Source: Flagellimonas aequoris
GTDB lineage: Bacteria; Bacteroidota; Bacteroidia; Flavobacteriales; Flavobacteriaceae
Reading direction: 5' to 3'
DNA length: 64,000 nt
NCBI RefSeq assembly: GCF_003584165.1
Contig: NZ_QXFJ01000023.1
Coordinates: 1 to 64,000, forward strand
This document shows positions 53,207 through 63,663 of the stretch, piece by piece. The notes below the pieces were generated by a model, which had not been told where the DNA came from, ran no database searches, and saw only the letters and a list, made by a program, of their open reading frames with translations. Numbering within the stretch: position 1 is the first letter of the stretch; each line of letters begins with the position of its first letter. The translations under genes and the position numbers were made by a program.

Positions 53207-53269
53207 ATGCCTCATTCGGCATAATATTTGTGCATGTTTTACCAATCTCAAGAATTTAAAAAAAGTACT

Positions 53270-53836
53270 ATGAAAAGTTTAAAACGTATTGCACTGGTCG
53301 CCTTCACCCTAGGTCTGTTCGTTTCCTGTAGCTCTGTTCAGGTAGTTTCCGATTACGACAAACAGGCCGATTTTAACACGTATCGAAGCTATGCTTTCTA
53401 CAAAACAGGTATTGACAAGGCCCAAATTTCCGATCTGGACAAAAAACGCATCTTGCGTGCCATTGAAACCGAACTGGCTTCCCGCGGATTTGTAAAATCG
53501 GACAACCCTGATGTCTTGATCAGCATCTTCACCAAGGAACGTGAACGTGTTGATGTCTACAACAACTACGGTTGGGGTTGGGGCGGATTCTACAATCCCT
53601 ATGTTTGGGGTCCCGGATGGGGCTGGGGTTGGGGCAACAATGTGAGCACCCGCACCGAAGGCTCTTTGTACATTGATGTGATTGACGCCAACAAAAAAGA
53701 ATTGGTATGGCAAGGACGCGGTGTAGGCACCTTGAGCAACACCAAGAGCATTGAAAAGAAAGAGGAACGCATCCAAGAATTTGTTTCCCAGATCTTGAAG
53801 GAATATCCTCCCCAAACGGCAGTCGCCGTTAACTAA
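53270..53836 (+). CDS. DUF4136 lipoprotein
   Basis: The protein is 188 aa from the ATG at 53270, which opens a lipoprotein signal (MKSLKRIALVAFTLGLFVSC, Cys20). The DUF4136 motif VVSDYDKQADFNTYRSYAFY follows. A Gly/Trp/Tyr-rich stretch (YGWGWGGFYNPYVWG then GWGWGWG) lies near residues 100-125, then SLYIDVIDANKKELVWQGRG. The aromatic stretch may be flexible. It is presumed to be a membrane-bound envelope protein of unknown role. A strong terminator follows. Confidence 0.88.
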   Translation: MKSLKRIALVAFTLGLFVSCSSVQVVSDYDKQADFNTYRSYAFYKTGIDKAQISDLDKKRILRAIETELASRGFVKSDNPDVLISIFTKERERVDVYNNYGWGWGGFYNPYVWGPGWGWGWGNNVSTRTEGSLYIDVIDANKKELVWQGRGVGTLSNTKSIEKKEERIQEFVSQILKEYPPQTAVAVN

Positions 53837-53844
53837 AAAATTTG

Positions 53845-53867
53845 AACCGCCTTAAGGGCGGTTTTTT
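53845..53867 (+). terminator. terminator of the DUF4136 gene
   Basis: AACCGCC-TTAA-GGGCGGTT followed by TTTT lies 8 nt after the stop codon. Confidence 0.9.
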
Positions 53868-53938
53868 ATTGCCACCTATCCAGATTTTCGGGAAACCGAT
53901 AACGATTTCGTATCTTTAAGACCGATAAAAATGCACAA

Positions 53939-55690
53939 ATGAGTTACGAATCCAATCCCATACTGGACAAACTGCCCAAGCACCTCAAACAGTTCATCAA
54001 ACCACAGAACTATGAAGATTACACGGCCATTGACCAAGCCGTTTGGCGTTATGTGATGCGGAAAAATGTGGATTATTTGAGCCAAGTGGCACACAGTTCC
54101 TATGTGGATGGATTGAAGAAAACGGGCATTTCCATAGACCAGATTCCGAACATGTACGGCATGAACCGCATCCTGAAGGAAATTGGTTGGGCCGCCGTGG
54201 CCGTGGACGGATTTATTCCCCCTTCGGCTTTTATGGAATTCCAAGCGTACAATGTGTTGGTGATCGCTTCGGATATCCGTCAGTTGGAAAATATTGAATA
54301 CACTCCTGCCCCGGATATCATCCACGAAGGGGCCGGGCACGCACCCATCATTGCCAATCCCGAATATGCGGAATATTTAAGGCGCTTCGGGGAGATTGGC
54401 TGCAAGGCCATTTCCAGTGCCAAGGATTATGAACTGTACGATGCGGTGCGCCATCTTTCCATCATCAAAGAGGCCCATGGTACACCCCAAGAGGACATTG
54501 AAAAAGCCGAAAAGCATATTGAATTCCTGCAAGAAAATATGGGGGAACCCAGTGAAATGGCCCTCATCCGAAACCTACATTGGTGGACTGTGGAATACGG
54601 CTTGATAGGTACCGTGGAAAATCCGAAAATTTATGGCGCGGGATTGCTTTCCTCCATTGGGGAAAGTGCTTGGTGTATGACGGACCAAGTGAAAAAAATC
54701 CCCTACTCCATTGAAGCAGCCCGCACCGAGTTTGACATTACCAAACCACAACCCCAATTGTTCGTAACGCCTGATTTCGCCTTTTTGAGCCAAGTGTTGG
54801 AAGATTTTGCCAATACCATGGCCGTACGTAGAGGTGGACTTTTGGGCATCAAAAAATTGATCACTTCCCAAGCGTTGGGTACCATCGAGCTGAGCACGGG
54901 ACTCCAAATTTCAGGGGAATTCCATAATGTGATCGAGCATGAGGGCAAACCTATCTATATCCAGACCAAAGGCCCGACAGCCTTGGCGTATCGGGAAAAA
55001 GAACTCGTGGGACACAGCACCGCTTACCATGCGGAAGGTTTTGGGTCGCCCATCGGGAAATTGAAGGGTATCAACATCGCCATTGAAGATATGGGGCCCC
55101 GAGATTTGAAGGCTTATAAGATCTATGAAGGGGAGCAAATTTCCTTGGAATTTGAAGGGGGCATCAAAGTGGAAGGAACTATCATCACCGGTACCCGCAA
55201 TCTGATGGGCAAAATCATCCTCATCACGTTCAAGGATTGTACCGTGACCCATGAAGGCAAGATACTGTTCCAACCGGAATGGGGATTGTACGACATGGCC
55301 GTTGGCCAAAGTGTGGTTTCTGCCTACAACGGTCCGGCCGACCTCAATAGTTTCGACCTCATCACGCATCAATTGACCGAAACCACAATCAAGCCAAAGA
55401 AAAGTGCCAAAAGGTTGCAATTGGAGCAATATTACCAGCAAGTGCGGGACTTTAGGGAAGGTACAAACACCACCATCTCGCGAAACAAGGTTTTCCAGGT
55501 CATCAAAAGTGAATTCCCTGAGGATTGGCTATTGCCCGTGGAACTATATGAATTGGCTAAACAGAGTGACGACCACCATTTTCAAAAAGAGCTATTGGAC
55601 CATTTGGAAAGCATCAAACGCAACAATCCGAAAGTGGGCCATTTGATTGACGATGGTATCAAACTGGTAGATGCCAGCTTGGTTAGCTAA
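53939..55690 (+). CDS. aromatic amino acid hydroxylase (phenylalanine 4-monooxygenase-like)
   Basis: The 583-aa protein has the AAAH catalytic domain in residues about 1-310. The iron site is PDIIHEGAGH near residue 128 with the third ligand Glu in WWTVEYGLIG near 221. AFMEFQAYNVLVIASDIR is also characteristic. It uses tetrahydropterin to hydroxylate Phe, Tyr or Trp. About 270 further residues (from EFHNVIEHEGKPIYIQTKGPT) form an added C-terminal domain not found in standard PAH; this long form is common in Bacteroidota. The stop overlaps that of the convergent M61-like gene by 4 nt. Confidence 0.93.
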   Translation: MSYESNPILDKLPKHLKQFIKPQNYEDYTAIDQAVWRYVMRKNVDYLSQVAHSSYVDGLKKTGISIDQIPNMYGMNRILKEIGWAAVAVDGFIPPSAFMEFQAYNVLVIASDIRQLENIEYTPAPDIIHEGAGHAPIIANPEYAEYLRRFGEIGCKAISSAKDYELYDAVRHLSIIKEAHGTPQEDIEKAEKHIEFLQENMGEPSEMALIRNLHWWTVEYGLIGTVENPKIYGAGLLSSIGESAWCMTDQVKKIPYSIEAARTEFDITKPQPQLFVTPDFAFLSQVLEDFANTMAVRRGGLLGIKKLITSQALGTIELSTGLQISGEFHNVIEHEGKPIYIQTKGPTALAYREKELVGHSTAYHAEGFGSPIGKLKGINIAIEDMGPRDLKAYKIYEGEQISLEFEGGIKVEGTIITGTRNLMGKIILITFKDCTVTHEGKILFQPEWGLYDMAVGQSVVSAYNGPADLNSFDLITHQLTETTIKPKKSAKRLQLEQYYQQVRDFREGTNTTISRNKVFQVIKSEFPEDWLLPVELYELAKQSDDHHFQKELLDHLESIKRNNPKVGHLIDDGIKLVDASLVS

Positions 55691-57369
55691 AAGCCAAGTT
55701 TTCTGATATTGGATTCGGTTTCCTTCAGTTGGGGCACCATGGCTTTTTTGATGGGATAGAAAGCCATTTTCAAGGTTTTTCCATTACGTTTTACCCCGAG
55801 TTCCACTTCGTGGTCAATGCTACCTTGCCAAATGCTACGGGAAAACACCTCATCCCCTTCACGCAAACCTGCATTCCAGGCCGCACTGCCTTCCACCACA
55901 CTTTGGATTTCCTTTCGGTCTTCGGTAAATTCAAAACCCAATTCGTAGATGTCGTTCATGGGGTCGTACTCCAATCCCAACTCATCAAACAATCCGTAAA
56001 GGTCCACCTTAATGCCTTCTTCAATATGTTTTTGAAAAAAGGCCTCAAAATCATCACCCAAAAATTCCTTCATCACTTTAATGAAATAGGCATGGGTCAG
56101 TTTTTGATTGTTGGCTTTGACATCCTTATAAATCTGGTGCATCACATCATCCAAACTTTGTTTTCCTTTGGATGTTTCACGGATTTTCTGGTCCAGATAG
56201 AAGGCAAACACCGCCCCTCTCCAATACGGTAGTTTGGAATAATCCCGATTCCCCCAAAAATTATCATAGTTGATTTCTGCATTGGGGGCCTCCACCACTG
56301 GGGAAGCATATAGATCCCGGATGGTGCGGTTGATCTCGTGGATATAAAAAGCCCCGGATAGACCATTGATCTTGTTGGTTGCAATATTTTTGAAGGTATA
56401 GTATTCGGTAAACCCTTCGCTAAACCAATATTGTTCCTCTTCATTTTCATTTTTAATGGTATGACCAATCCAATTATGCATCAGCTCATGGTTGAACAGG
56501 TACACCAACTGTTCAATATCCGTAAAATCGTTGTTGGAAATAGAGGTGGCAAAGGAATTGGTGAGCCCCGTCCCTTGAAAACTGCTTCCGGTCTCCTGCG
56601 AAAAAGGTTGCATGGTCACCGTGAAATATTCCTGTGAATGGTCGTTCCAGAAATTGCGCTGACAGGTCAAGGTCTGTTCCAGCACCTGGAACACATCCTC
56701 TTCTTGGAACGGAATCCATTCCCCGCGGGTTGCCAAACTGATTTGGTTGCCTTGGATCTCCCCAGAAAGCACCCTAAAGTCTCCTCCCACAAAAATAGCG
56801 CTCCCAAAAAGTTCCTTGTCCATATGTTTTAACAACTGTTCCCGTTCCTGACTTCCAAAACTATTGTGGATGGTATATTCCTTTGGAAAACTGGTCCAAT
56901 CCAAGGAAATATCCAATTGATCTTTGGCGTTTTCCGGCACCATAAACATATTGTGTGAGAACAGATGAAAATAATCCTGGTTGACGACTGGTCGGTACAC
57001 TGCACGGGTAGAGAGTTCCCCTTCAAAATCCTGTTTTAAAAAGTACTCGAATTCCAGTTGTTCGGTATCCTTGGGATGCATCAAAACAATACGGCTACTG
57101 TCGGCATCCTTTTCCACCACACCCTCCACATTCAGCAAACGCATTTCGCCCAAGGTGTTATACAGATTTTCTTCCCCCCAAGCCTCATTGGGAAAGGACA
57201 AGGTGGTCACCCCACTGGTATCCGCAGGAATACTCATGTGGATTTTCAGTTGGGAAACACTATCCACCTTAACCGGGGTTATGGTGTAACAGATATCAGC
57301 TTCGGGTTTTTGATTACAGGAAAAGAGAAAAGTAGCTAAAAGGACGGTTAGTAGTGCTCTTTTAAACAT
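55687..57369 (-). CDS. M61-like peptidase with PDZ domain
   Basis: The protein is 560 aa from the ATG at 57369, which opens a lipoprotein signal (MFKRALLTVLLATFLFSC, Cys18). The longer ORF from 57477 adds an unlikely extension. The zinc site is FNHELMHNWIGH near residue 285 with the third ligand in WFSEGFTEYY near 312. A PDZ-like domain near 485-550 contains VEGSAAWNAGLREGDEV. This order is that of the M61 glycyl aminopeptidase family. It should act in the periplasm or at the surface. Its stop overlaps that of the hydroxylase gene. Confidence 0.9.
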   Translation of the reverse strand: MFKRALLTVLLATFLFSCNQKPEADICYTITPVKVDSVSQLKIHMSIPADTSGVTTLSFPNEAWGEENLYNTLGEMRLLNVEGVVEKDADSSRIVLMHPKDTEQLEFEYFLKQDFEGELSTRAVYRPVVNQDYFHLFSHNMFMVPENAKDQLDISLDWTSFPKEYTIHNSFGSQEREQLLKHMDKELFGSAIFVGGDFRVLSGEIQGNQISLATRGEWIPFQEEDVFQVLEQTLTCQRNFWNDHSQEYFTVTMQPFSQETGSSFQGTGLTNSFATSISNNDFTDIEQLVYLFNHELMHNWIGHTIKNENEEEQYWFSEGFTEYYTFKNIATNKINGLSGAFYIHEINRTIRDLYASPVVEAPNAEINYDNFWGNRDYSKLPYWRGAVFAFYLDQKIRETSKGKQSLDDVMHQIYKDVKANNQKLTHAYFIKVMKEFLGDDFEAFFQKHIEEGIKVDLYGLFDELGLEYDPMNDIYELGFEFTEDRKEIQSVVEGSAAWNAGLREGDEVFSRSIWQGSIDHEVELGVKRNGKTLKMAFYPIKKAMVPQLKETESNIRKLGF

Positions 57370-57424
57370 TGGTTGTATTGATTGATGAGATATAAAGACG
57401 CACAAAAATGGGAAATGTGACAGC

Positions 57425-58039
57425 TCAATCCAAAATTTGATCCAATTCTTCCATATTCTGTACCGGAGTATCCTCAAAAACTAAGGTCCAACCCATGGAA
57501 TGGGTAAGCACCAAAATTCGGGAAAGTTCGCTTACCAAGCGGTTTTCGGCATTGGATCGCAGTGTGGAGGCATCGATTTTTTTCATCAAGGAAGCATTTA
57601 CATTGCGCTTGATCAAATTGTAATCTTCCGCTTTGAAAGGATTAAGGTAATCGGCAGTGACATCGTAATATTCAAAATCGGGGTTGATCTTGATCTCAGG
57701 TTCCGGAATGTTCGTAATCTTAACGGTCTTGTTCTCCTCATCCAGATCATAAGTGACCTGGGAAAGATCATATACTACCATTACCTCGGCATTTACCACC
57801 ACCAAAGCTTTTTTCTGGGCCGTAACCAAAGGACCAAAAAGTTCGCGTGAATCTTTATAATTGTACACTTCCGCAAAATGCCCTTCCGTCACGACCAGCT
57901 TGGAAACGTTTTTGAGTTCCTGCTGGATAAGCATGGAATTCTCCTGCAAAATGGTCTTTTGCTCTCGGTCATCAGTACACGATCTATAGATCAAAACCGA
58001 AGCCAGGGCAATCACGGCGCCTATGAGTATTTTCTTCAT
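57425..58039 (-). CDS. DUF4230 membrane-anchored protein
   Basis: The 204-aa protein starts with one membrane helix (ILIGAVIALASVLIYRSC) and is otherwise alpha/beta, with SKLVVTEGHFAEVYNYKD, AEVMVVYDLSQVTYD and RNVNASLMKKIDASTLRSNAENRL typical of DUF4230. Most of it should lie outside the cytoplasm. The function is unknown. It starts directly after the stop of the GSCFA gene (TAAATG), so it is the third gene of the alaS operon. Confidence 0.9.
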   Translation of the reverse strand: MKKILIGAVIALASVLIYRSCTDDREQKTILQENSMLIQQELKNVSKLVVTEGHFAEVYNYKDSRELFGPLVTAQKKALVVVNAEVMVVYDLSQVTYDLDEENKTVKITNIPEPEIKINPDFEYYDVTADYLNPFKAEDYNLIKRNVNASLMKKIDASTLRSNAENRLVSELSRILVLTHSMGWTLVFEDTPVQNMEELDQILD

Positions 58040-59023
58040 TTATTCGAATTTCATGAAAGGATACCTTTCTTGAAGATACGTAATTTTTGTCCTGAGCGAT
58101 TTTTTGAACTTCTGATGCGCCTCTGATCCTGGGTTAAAGGGTCGGTGTCGTAAACCTTTCCGAACGCTTTCGACTTCGTCCATAACAGGGTATTCTTCGG
58201 AAGAAATCCAGACCGCTTTGAACTTTTCCCAGATGTAATCCACAGCCAACGCATTGGGATGCAACAAATCTTCGGCATAAAAACGATAATCACGGAGTTC
58301 GTCCATCATGATCTCGTAAGCCGGAAAGTAGGACACACCTCTCGACTGCCCGCCCGTCCGGCAGGCGGGCGCTCGAGATGACACAATTTGATGCAATGCC
58401 GCAATCAGATGTGATTTGCTTTGTTGGTTTTCCACAAAACCGTCCTTCAGGTGCCTAACCGGGGAAATCGTAAAAATGAGTTTAGCGTTGGGATTTGTCT
58501 TGCCAATCAAACTGACCAGATTTTCCAAACTGGATTGGATGGCATCTACTGAAAGTAGTTTTTTAGTGAATTCCCTTTGGGGCACCTTGTGGCAGTTGGC
58601 CACTATTTTTTGGGAAGCATTATGCTCGTATACCCAAGCCGTACCCAGAGTGATGATGATGTGGGAAGCACTTTCCACCCATTGTCTGGTACGTCGCAAC
58701 CTTTGGTTGAGCAGTTCCACCAAGGTTTTTTGGTCATCGGAACGCACCTCTGAATGTGCATCGAAACAACGCCAAATGCCTTCTTGACAAAACACTTCTT
58801 CCGGATGGTAAAAAGTACCTTCCAATGAACGTTTCACCAAATTTTCCAAAGCCAAAGGCTGGAATAACACTCCGAAAGGATTTTGGTATTGGGGAAACTG
58901 AAAGTACTCCAGCTTGCCCCCTATGTTTTCCACAAAACAAGAACCCAACAACAGCACTTTTCCCTGATAATCGATGGGATGATCTATTGGTTGTAAGGGT
59001 ACTTTGGTCTGTAGTTCCATCAA
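58040..59023 (-). CDS. GSCFA domain protein with an in-frame REP-like insertion
   Basis: The 327-aa protein has the GSCFA name motif [12 protein letters not shown] near residue 32. It resembles SGNH-type esterases: [15 protein letters not shown] and [14 protein letters not shown] are seen. Near residues 214-230 an unusual Arg/Gly/Ser/Pro-rich stretch ([17 protein letters not shown]) interrupts the alignment just before [18 protein letters not shown]. At DNA level this is a REP-like hairpin (about 58335-58385) that stays in frame. The protein probably remains functional because family members vary there. It overlaps alaS by 4 nt. Confidence 0.9.
   Translation of the reverse strand: MMELQTKVPLQPIDHPIDYQGKVLLLGSCFVENIGGKLEYFQFPQYQNPFGVLFQPLALENLVKRSLEGTFYHPEEVFCQEGIWRCFDAHSEVRSDDQKTLVELLNQRLRRTRQWVESASHIIITLGTAWVYEHNASQKIVANCHKVPQREFTKKLLSVDAIQSSLENLVSLIGKTNPNAKLIFTISPVRHLKDGFVENQQSKSHLIAALHQIVSSRAPACRTGGQSRGVSYFPAYEIMMDELRDYRFYAEDLLHPNALAVDYIWEKFKAVWISSEEYPVMDEVESVRKGLRHRPFNPGSEAHQKFKKSLRTKITYLQERYPFMKFE
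58335..58385. repeat. REP-like element inside the GSCFA coding sequence
   Basis: An outer pair CTCGA/TCGAG encloses an inner pair GCCCGCC/GGCGGGC. The G+C-rich interior and the flanking GATGACA are those of intergenic REP elements. It adds about 16-17 codons to the gene without a stop or frameshift. Confidence 0.8.
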
Positions 59024-61632
59024 GAAAGATATGCCTTCACTTTATCCAAAGCTTCTGGGATCCCGTCAGGGTTTTTACCCCCTGCGGTTGCAAAGAAAGG
59101 TTGGCCTCCACCACCGCCTTGAATGTATTTGCCCAATTCACGGACAATGGTACCAGCGTTCAGGTTTTTGGAAGCTACCAATTCTTTGGAAATATAACAG
59201 CTCAACAAGGCCTTGCCTTCACTTTCGGAAGCAAGCAATAGGAAGAGGTTATCCACTTGTCCTCCTATCTCAAAAGACAAATCCTTAATGCCGGCGGCAT
59301 CCAAATCCACTTTTTTGGACAGGAACTGGATTCCATTGATTTCCTTCAATTCGGCTATTAGATTGTTTTTCAACCCTTTGGCCTTGTCCTTCAACAATTG
59401 CTCCACCTGCTTTTTGAGCGCGGTATTTTCATCCTGCAAACTAGCAACAGCCTTCACCGGATCTGGGGTATTGTGCAACAGGTCTTTGATCTCGAACAAC
59501 ATGCGGTTGTTCGTAAAGTAAAATTCCTTGACAGCATCGGAAGTGATGGCCTCAATCCTTCGGATACCTGCTGCCACGGCACCTTCGGACACAATCTTGA
59601 AATGCCAGATATCGCCCGTGTTCTTCACATGGGTACCCCCGCAAAGTTCAATGGATTGTCCAAACCGAATCGTACGTACGGTATCGCCGTATTTTTCGCC
59701 AAAAAGGGCCATGGCCCCATCTTCCATCGCTTGTTTGATGGGTACGTTCCGGTGTTCTTCCAAGGCCAAATGTCCATCGATACGAGCATTGACAAAGTTT
59801 TCCACTTTTCGCAACTCTTCAACAGATAATTTGGCAAAGTGTGAAAAATCGAAACGCAGGTATTTGGAATGTACCGCAGAGCCTTTTTGCTCCACGTGGG
59901 GACCCAGAATTTCTCGAAGGGCTTGGTGCAACAAATGCGTGGCGGTATGGTTGCAAGCTGTTCTCCAACGTTGCTTATGGTCCACTACCGCCTTGAAAGT
60001 CTCGTTTACATTATCAGGAAGTGATTCCGCAAAATGTACAATCTCGTTGTTTTCCCTTTTCGTATCCACAATATAGGTCACATCGCCGTTCGGGGCTTCC
60101 AAATAACCTTTGTCGCCCACTTGGCCTCCGCCTTCTGCATAAAATGGTGTTAGGTTGAACACCAATTGGTATTGATCCCCTTCTTTTTTGCTGGTTATCT
60201 TTCGGTATTTGACCAACTTCACATTAGCTTCAAGACTATCATAGCCGATGAATTCCTGTTCTGAATCCGTCATCAACACAGTCCAGTCATCCTTAGAAAC
60301 CTCGGATGCAGCACGGGAACGGTCTTTTTGGGCCTTCAATGCCTTGTTAAAACCTTGCACATCCAACGTATATCCTTTTTCCTCCAAAATCAGGGAAGTC
60401 AAGTCGATAGGAAAACCGAAAGTATCATATAATTCGAAAGCTTTTTCGCCATCAATGGTCTTTCCTTTTGATGATGTAATGACCGAATCCAAAAGTACAA
60501 GACCTTGCTCCAACGTGCTCAAGAAAGAACTTTCCTCTTCCTTGATCACATTCTCTATCAGCTGTTTTTGCTCCTTCAACTCTGGGAAGGCAGTACCCAT
60601 TTGTTCGCCCAATACCTTCACCAATCGATGGATAAAAGGTTGGTTGGTATCTAAAAAGGTAAAACCGTATCGGATGGCGCGTCTCAAGATCCTTCGGATG
60701 ACGTAACCAGCTCCTGTATTGCTTGGCAATTGTCCATCAGCAATGGAAAACGAAACTGCGCGAACGTGATCGGCAATCACCCGAATGGCGATATCCGTTT
60801 TTTCATCCTTGCCGTATTTGTGTCCTGTAATGATCTCTATTTCACGGATCAATGGCGTGAATACATCGGTATCGTAATTGGATTGCACTCCCTGCAACAC
60901 CATGCACAAACGCTCAAAGCCCATTCCCGTATCAATATGCTTTTCAGGGAGAGGTTCCAGACTTCCGTTGGCCTTCCGGTTGAACTGCATGAATACCAGG
61001 TTCCAGATTTCCACTACCTGCGGATGGTCCTGGTTCACCAAAGAAGCTCCCGGAATTTTTGCTTTCTCGGTCTTGGAACGAATGTCCACGTGGATTTCGG
61101 AACAAGGTCCGCAAGGTCCCTGATCGCCCATTTCCCAAAAATTGTCCTTTTTGTTCCCTTTGATGATACGGTCCTCGGGCACAATGGCTTTCCAAAGATC
61201 ATAGGCTTCTTGATCCAATGGCAAGCCATCGTCCTCACTGCCCTCAAAAACAGAAACATATAGGCTATTCTTGTCTATGTTGTACACCTCAGTGAGCAAT
61301 TCCCATGCCCACTGTATGGCTTCCTTTTTAAAATAATCCCCAATACTCCAGTTGCCCAACATCTCGAACATGGTGTGGTGGTAGGTATCCTTCCCCACTT
61401 CCTCCAAATCGTTGTGCTTGCCACTTACACGTAGACACTTTTGGGTATCGGCCAACCGTTTGTGCTTGGCCACGGAATTTCCCAAGAAATATTCCTTGAA
61501 CTGGTTCATACCCGCATTGGTGAACATCAAGGTGGGATCATCCTTCATGACCATGGGGGCCGATGGAACGATCTTATGGTTCTTCTCTTTGAAAAAGTTT
61601 AAAAACTGGGCTCTAACTTCTTGGGATGTCAT
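59020..61632 (-). CDS. alaS: alanine--tRNA ligase
   Basis: The 870-aa protein has the complete AlaRS layout. The class II core starts at [20 protein letters not shown] and includes [16 protein letters not shown] tRNA-recognition domain follows, then the editing domain with [16 protein letters not shown] near residue 563 and [16 protein letters not shown] near 661, and the C-terminal oligomerisation/glycine-rich end ([19 protein letters not shown]). It charges tRNA-Ala and hydrolyses mischarged products. It heads the operon alaS-GSCFA-DUF4230 and is divergent from the M23 gene across 102 bp. Confidence 0.97.
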   Translation of the reverse strand: MTSQEVRAQFLNFFKEKNHKIVPSAPMVMKDDPTLMFTNAGMNQFKEYFLGNSVAKHKRLADTQKCLRVSGKHNDLEEVGKDTYHHTMFEMLGNWSIGDYFKKEAIQWAWELLTEVYNIDKNSLYVSVFEGSEDDGLPLDQEAYDLWKAIVPEDRIIKGNKKDNFWEMGDQGPCGPCSEIHVDIRSKTEKAKIPGASLVNQDHPQVVEIWNLVFMQFNRKANGSLEPLPEKHIDTGMGFERLCMVLQGVQSNYDTDVFTPLIREIEIITGHKYGKDEKTDIAIRVIADHVRAVSFSIADGQLPSNTGAGYVIRRILRRAIRYGFTFLDTNQPFIHRLVKVLGEQMGTAFPELKEQKQLIENVIKEEESSFLSTLEQGLVLLDSVITSSKGKTIDGEKAFELYDTFGFPIDLTSLILEEKGYTLDVQGFNKALKAQKDRSRAASEVSKDDWTVLMTDSEQEFIGYDSLEANVKLVKYRKITSKKEGDQYQLVFNLTPFYAEGGGQVGDKGYLEAPNGDVTYIVDTKRENNEIVHFAESLPDNVNETFKAVVDHKQRWRTACNHTATHLLHQALREILGPHVEQKGSAVHSKYLRFDFSHFAKLSVEELRKVENFVNARIDGHLALEEHRNVPIKQAMEDGAMALFGEKYGDTVRTIRFGQSIELCGGTHVKNTGDIWHFKIVSEGAVAAGIRRIEAITSDAVKEFYFTNNRMLFEIKDLLHNTPDPVKAVASLQDENTALKKQVEQLLKDKAKGLKNNLIAELKEINGIQFLSKKVDLDAAGIKDLSFEIGGQVDNLFLLLASESEGKALLSCYISKELVASKNLNAGTIVRELGKYIQGGGGGQPFFATAGGKNPDGIPEALDKVKAYLS

Positions 61633-61681
61633 TGAATTCCTAGGGTTTTCTTAAATTTAACACTTAAAGCAAAACAATTTT

Positions 61682-61689
61682 TATATTTG
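61682..61689 (+). promoter_or_regulatory. -7 box of the M23 peptidase gene
   Basis: TATATTTG matches TAnnTTTG and lies 45 nt before the ATG at 61735. No TTG is found at the usual distance, so only the -7 part is supported. It lies in the divergent alaS/M23 region. Confidence 0.45.
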
Positions 61690-61734
61690 TCTGTTTTGAT
61701 AAAAGAGTGAGCAAAAATAGGATAAAATCCATTC

Positions 61735-62712
61735 ATGTCTAAAGTTAAGTACTATTACGACCCGGACACCCTTTCCTATCGAAAGATCGAACCGAAGAAA
61801 TCCAAAAGATACAGGAATGTCCTGCTATTTGTATTGGGTTCCGCCTTGTTCGGACTTCTTGGTCTTATCATCCTTTTGAACACCCGTTGGGTGAATACCC
61901 CCAAGGAACTTTCTTTGGAGCGTGAGGTTAGGAACTACGAATTGCAGTTCGATATTTTGAGCAAGAAGATGCAACAGATGGAGCAGGTTTTGGCCAATAT
62001 CGAAGATCGCGATAACAATATTTATCGATTGTATTTTGAAGCCAATCCCATTCCCGAGGAGCAACGTAGGGCCGGATTCGGGGGAATCAACCGATATAAA
62101 TCGCTGGAAGGCTTTAACAACTCGGAGATTATCATCGATGCCACCAAGCGGTTGGACATCATTCAAAAACAAATGGTGATTCAATCCAAATCTCTGGATG
62201 AAATCGCCAAATTGGCTGAAGAGAAGGAGAAATTATTAGCGGCCATTCCAGCCATTCAACCCATTAATAACGAAGACCTTACAAGGATGGCTTCCGGTTA
62301 TGGTTGGCGTTCCGATCCTTTCACCAAGGCACGTAAAATGCACTGGGGCATGGACTTTACCGCACCAAGGGGTACTCCTATTTATGCCTCTGGAGACGGA
62401 AAGATCACTCGTGCCGACAACAAATCTTCGGGTTATGGCAAACATATCCGAATCGATCATGGTTACGGTTATATCTCCTTGTACGGTCACTTGAGCAAGT
62501 ACAATGTTACCGTGGGCCAAAAGGTAAAACGTGGTGACCTCATTGGGTTTGTGGGCAGTACCGGGCGCTCCGAAGCACCGCATTTGCACTACGAAATCTT
62601 TAAGGACGGGGAACGCATCAACCCCATTAACTTCTACTACGGAAGTTTGACAGCAGAAGAGTTTGAGAACATGCTCAAACATGCCAATCAAGAGAACCAA
62701 TCCTTGGATTAA
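61735..62712 (+). CDS. M23 family metallopeptidase (murein endopeptidase)
   Basis: The 325-aa protein has one membrane helix (VLLFVLGSALFGLLGLIILL, about 31-50), a coiled-coil segment (LEREVRNYELQFDILSKKMQQ) and a C-terminal M23 domain. The zinc ligands are complete: His and Asp in HWGMDFTAPRGTPIYA near residue 203 and the HLHYEIFKDG pair near 283; SGYGKHIRIDHGYGYISLYGHL carries another His. Such proteins cut peptide cross-links in the periplasm. Its stop overlaps the MerR start by 1 nt (TAATG). Confidence 0.94.
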   Translation: MSKVKYYYDPDTLSYRKIEPKKSKRYRNVLLFVLGSALFGLLGLIILLNTRWVNTPKELSLEREVRNYELQFDILSKKMQQMEQVLANIEDRDNNIYRLYFEANPIPEEQRRAGFGGINRYKSLEGFNNSEIIIDATKRLDIIQKQMVIQSKSLDEIAKLAEEKEKLLAAIPAIQPINNEDLTRMASGYGWRSDPFTKARKMHWGMDFTAPRGTPIYASGDGKITRADNKSSGYGKHIRIDHGYGYISLYGHLSKYNVTVGQKVKRGDLIGFVGSTGRSEAPHLHYEIFKDGERINPINFYYGSLTAEEFENMLKHANQENQSLD

Positions 62713-63041
62713 TGCACATAGAGCTTCCTGAAAAAAGATATTATGGCATTGGTGAAGTGGCCAACGCCTTTGGGGTGAACACCTCCCTGATCCGTTTTTG
62801 GGAAAAGGAGTTTGATGTGCTACAACCCAAAAAAAACGCGAAGGGTAACCGAAAATTTACACCTGAGGACATCAAGAACCTTCAAATGATCTACCATCTG
62901 GTGAAGGAACGTGGGTTTACCCTGGAAGGGGCCAAGACCCATTTGAAGGAAGAAAAGCAAAAGGCGCTTTCCACTTTTGAAGTCATCCAAAAACTGGAAA
63001 AAGTAAAGGCCGAACTCCTGAAAATTAAGGAACAACTATAA
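62712..63041 (+). CDS. MerR family transcriptional regulator
   Basis: The 109-aa protein has the MerR-type winged helix at its N-terminus: YYGIGEVANAFGVNTSLIRF then WEKEFDVLQPKKNAKGNRKF and the second helix pair RGFTLEGAKTHLKE. A short C-terminal coiled coil (EVIQKLEKVKAELLKIKEQL) should form the dimer. No effector domain is present. It lies between a murein peptidase and LemA, so it may control envelope functions. Confidence 0.93.
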   Translation: MHIELPEKRYYGIGEVANAFGVNTSLIRFWEKEFDVLQPKKNAKGNRKFTPEDIKNLQMIYHLVKERGFTLEGAKTHLKEEKQKALSTFEVIQKLEKVKAELLKIKEQL

Positions 63042-63061
63042 AACACTAAAACCATACGAAA

Positions 63062-63661
63062 ATGAAAAAAGGCATCATCGCCATTATAGTACTGATCGTT
63101 ATCGCAGTGCTTATTGGTGGTTGGTACGTAAGCACCAACAACAAACTTGTGGATATGAAGGGCCAAGCGACCAAGCAATGGGCCAATGTGGAAAGTTCCT
63201 ATCAGCGTAGAAGCGATTTGATCGGGAACTTGGTAAAAACCGTGCAGGGAGCTGCCGATTTTGAACGTACAACCTTGTCAGAAGTCATCGAGGCAAGGGC
63301 AAAAGCCACTTCCACCACTATAGACGCGAACAACATCACCCCGGAGCAAATGGCTCAATTTCAGGAAGCACAGGCGGGCCTTTCCTCTGCCTTATCCAGA
63401 TTATTGGTCACGGTGGAACGCTATCCCGATCTAAAGGCTAACCAAAACTTCTTGGAACTACAATCCCAATTGGAAGGCACTGAAAACAGAATCAATGTAG
63501 AGCGAAACCGTTTCAACGATTTGGCCGGGGAGTACAACATCAAAATTCAACAGATTCCCACCAATTTTGTGGCTAGCTTGGGCAATTTTGACCCCATGGC
63601 ACTTTTCGCTTCCAAACCAGGAGCCGAAAATGCCCCCGATGTGAACTTTGAATTCAACTAA
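63062..63661 (+). CDS. LemA family protein
   Basis: The 199-aa protein has an N-terminal membrane helix (IIAIIVLIVIAVLIGGWYV) and the LemA pattern: NKLVDMKGQATKQWANVESSY, RRSDLIGNLVKTVQGAADFE, then VIEARAKATST and VERYPDLKANQNFLELQ. It forms a helical bundle in the periplasm. The function is unknown; LemA and TPM proteins are often neighbours, as here (the next gene starts 2 nt later). Confidence 0.95.
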   Translation: MKKGIIAIIVLIVIAVLIGGWYVSTNNKLVDMKGQATKQWANVESSYQRRSDLIGNLVKTVQGAADFERTTLSEVIEARAKATSTTIDANNITPEQMAQFQEAQAGLSSALSRLLVTVERYPDLKANQNFLELQSQLEGTENRINVERNRFNDLAGEYNIKIQQIPTNFVASLGNFDPMALFASKPGAENAPDVNFEFN

Positions 63662-63663
63662 GC

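Noticed and set aside
53876-54340. 154-aa minus-strand ORF at the hydroxylase start
   Set aside because: It is antisense to the conserved AAAH domain and lacks any motif.
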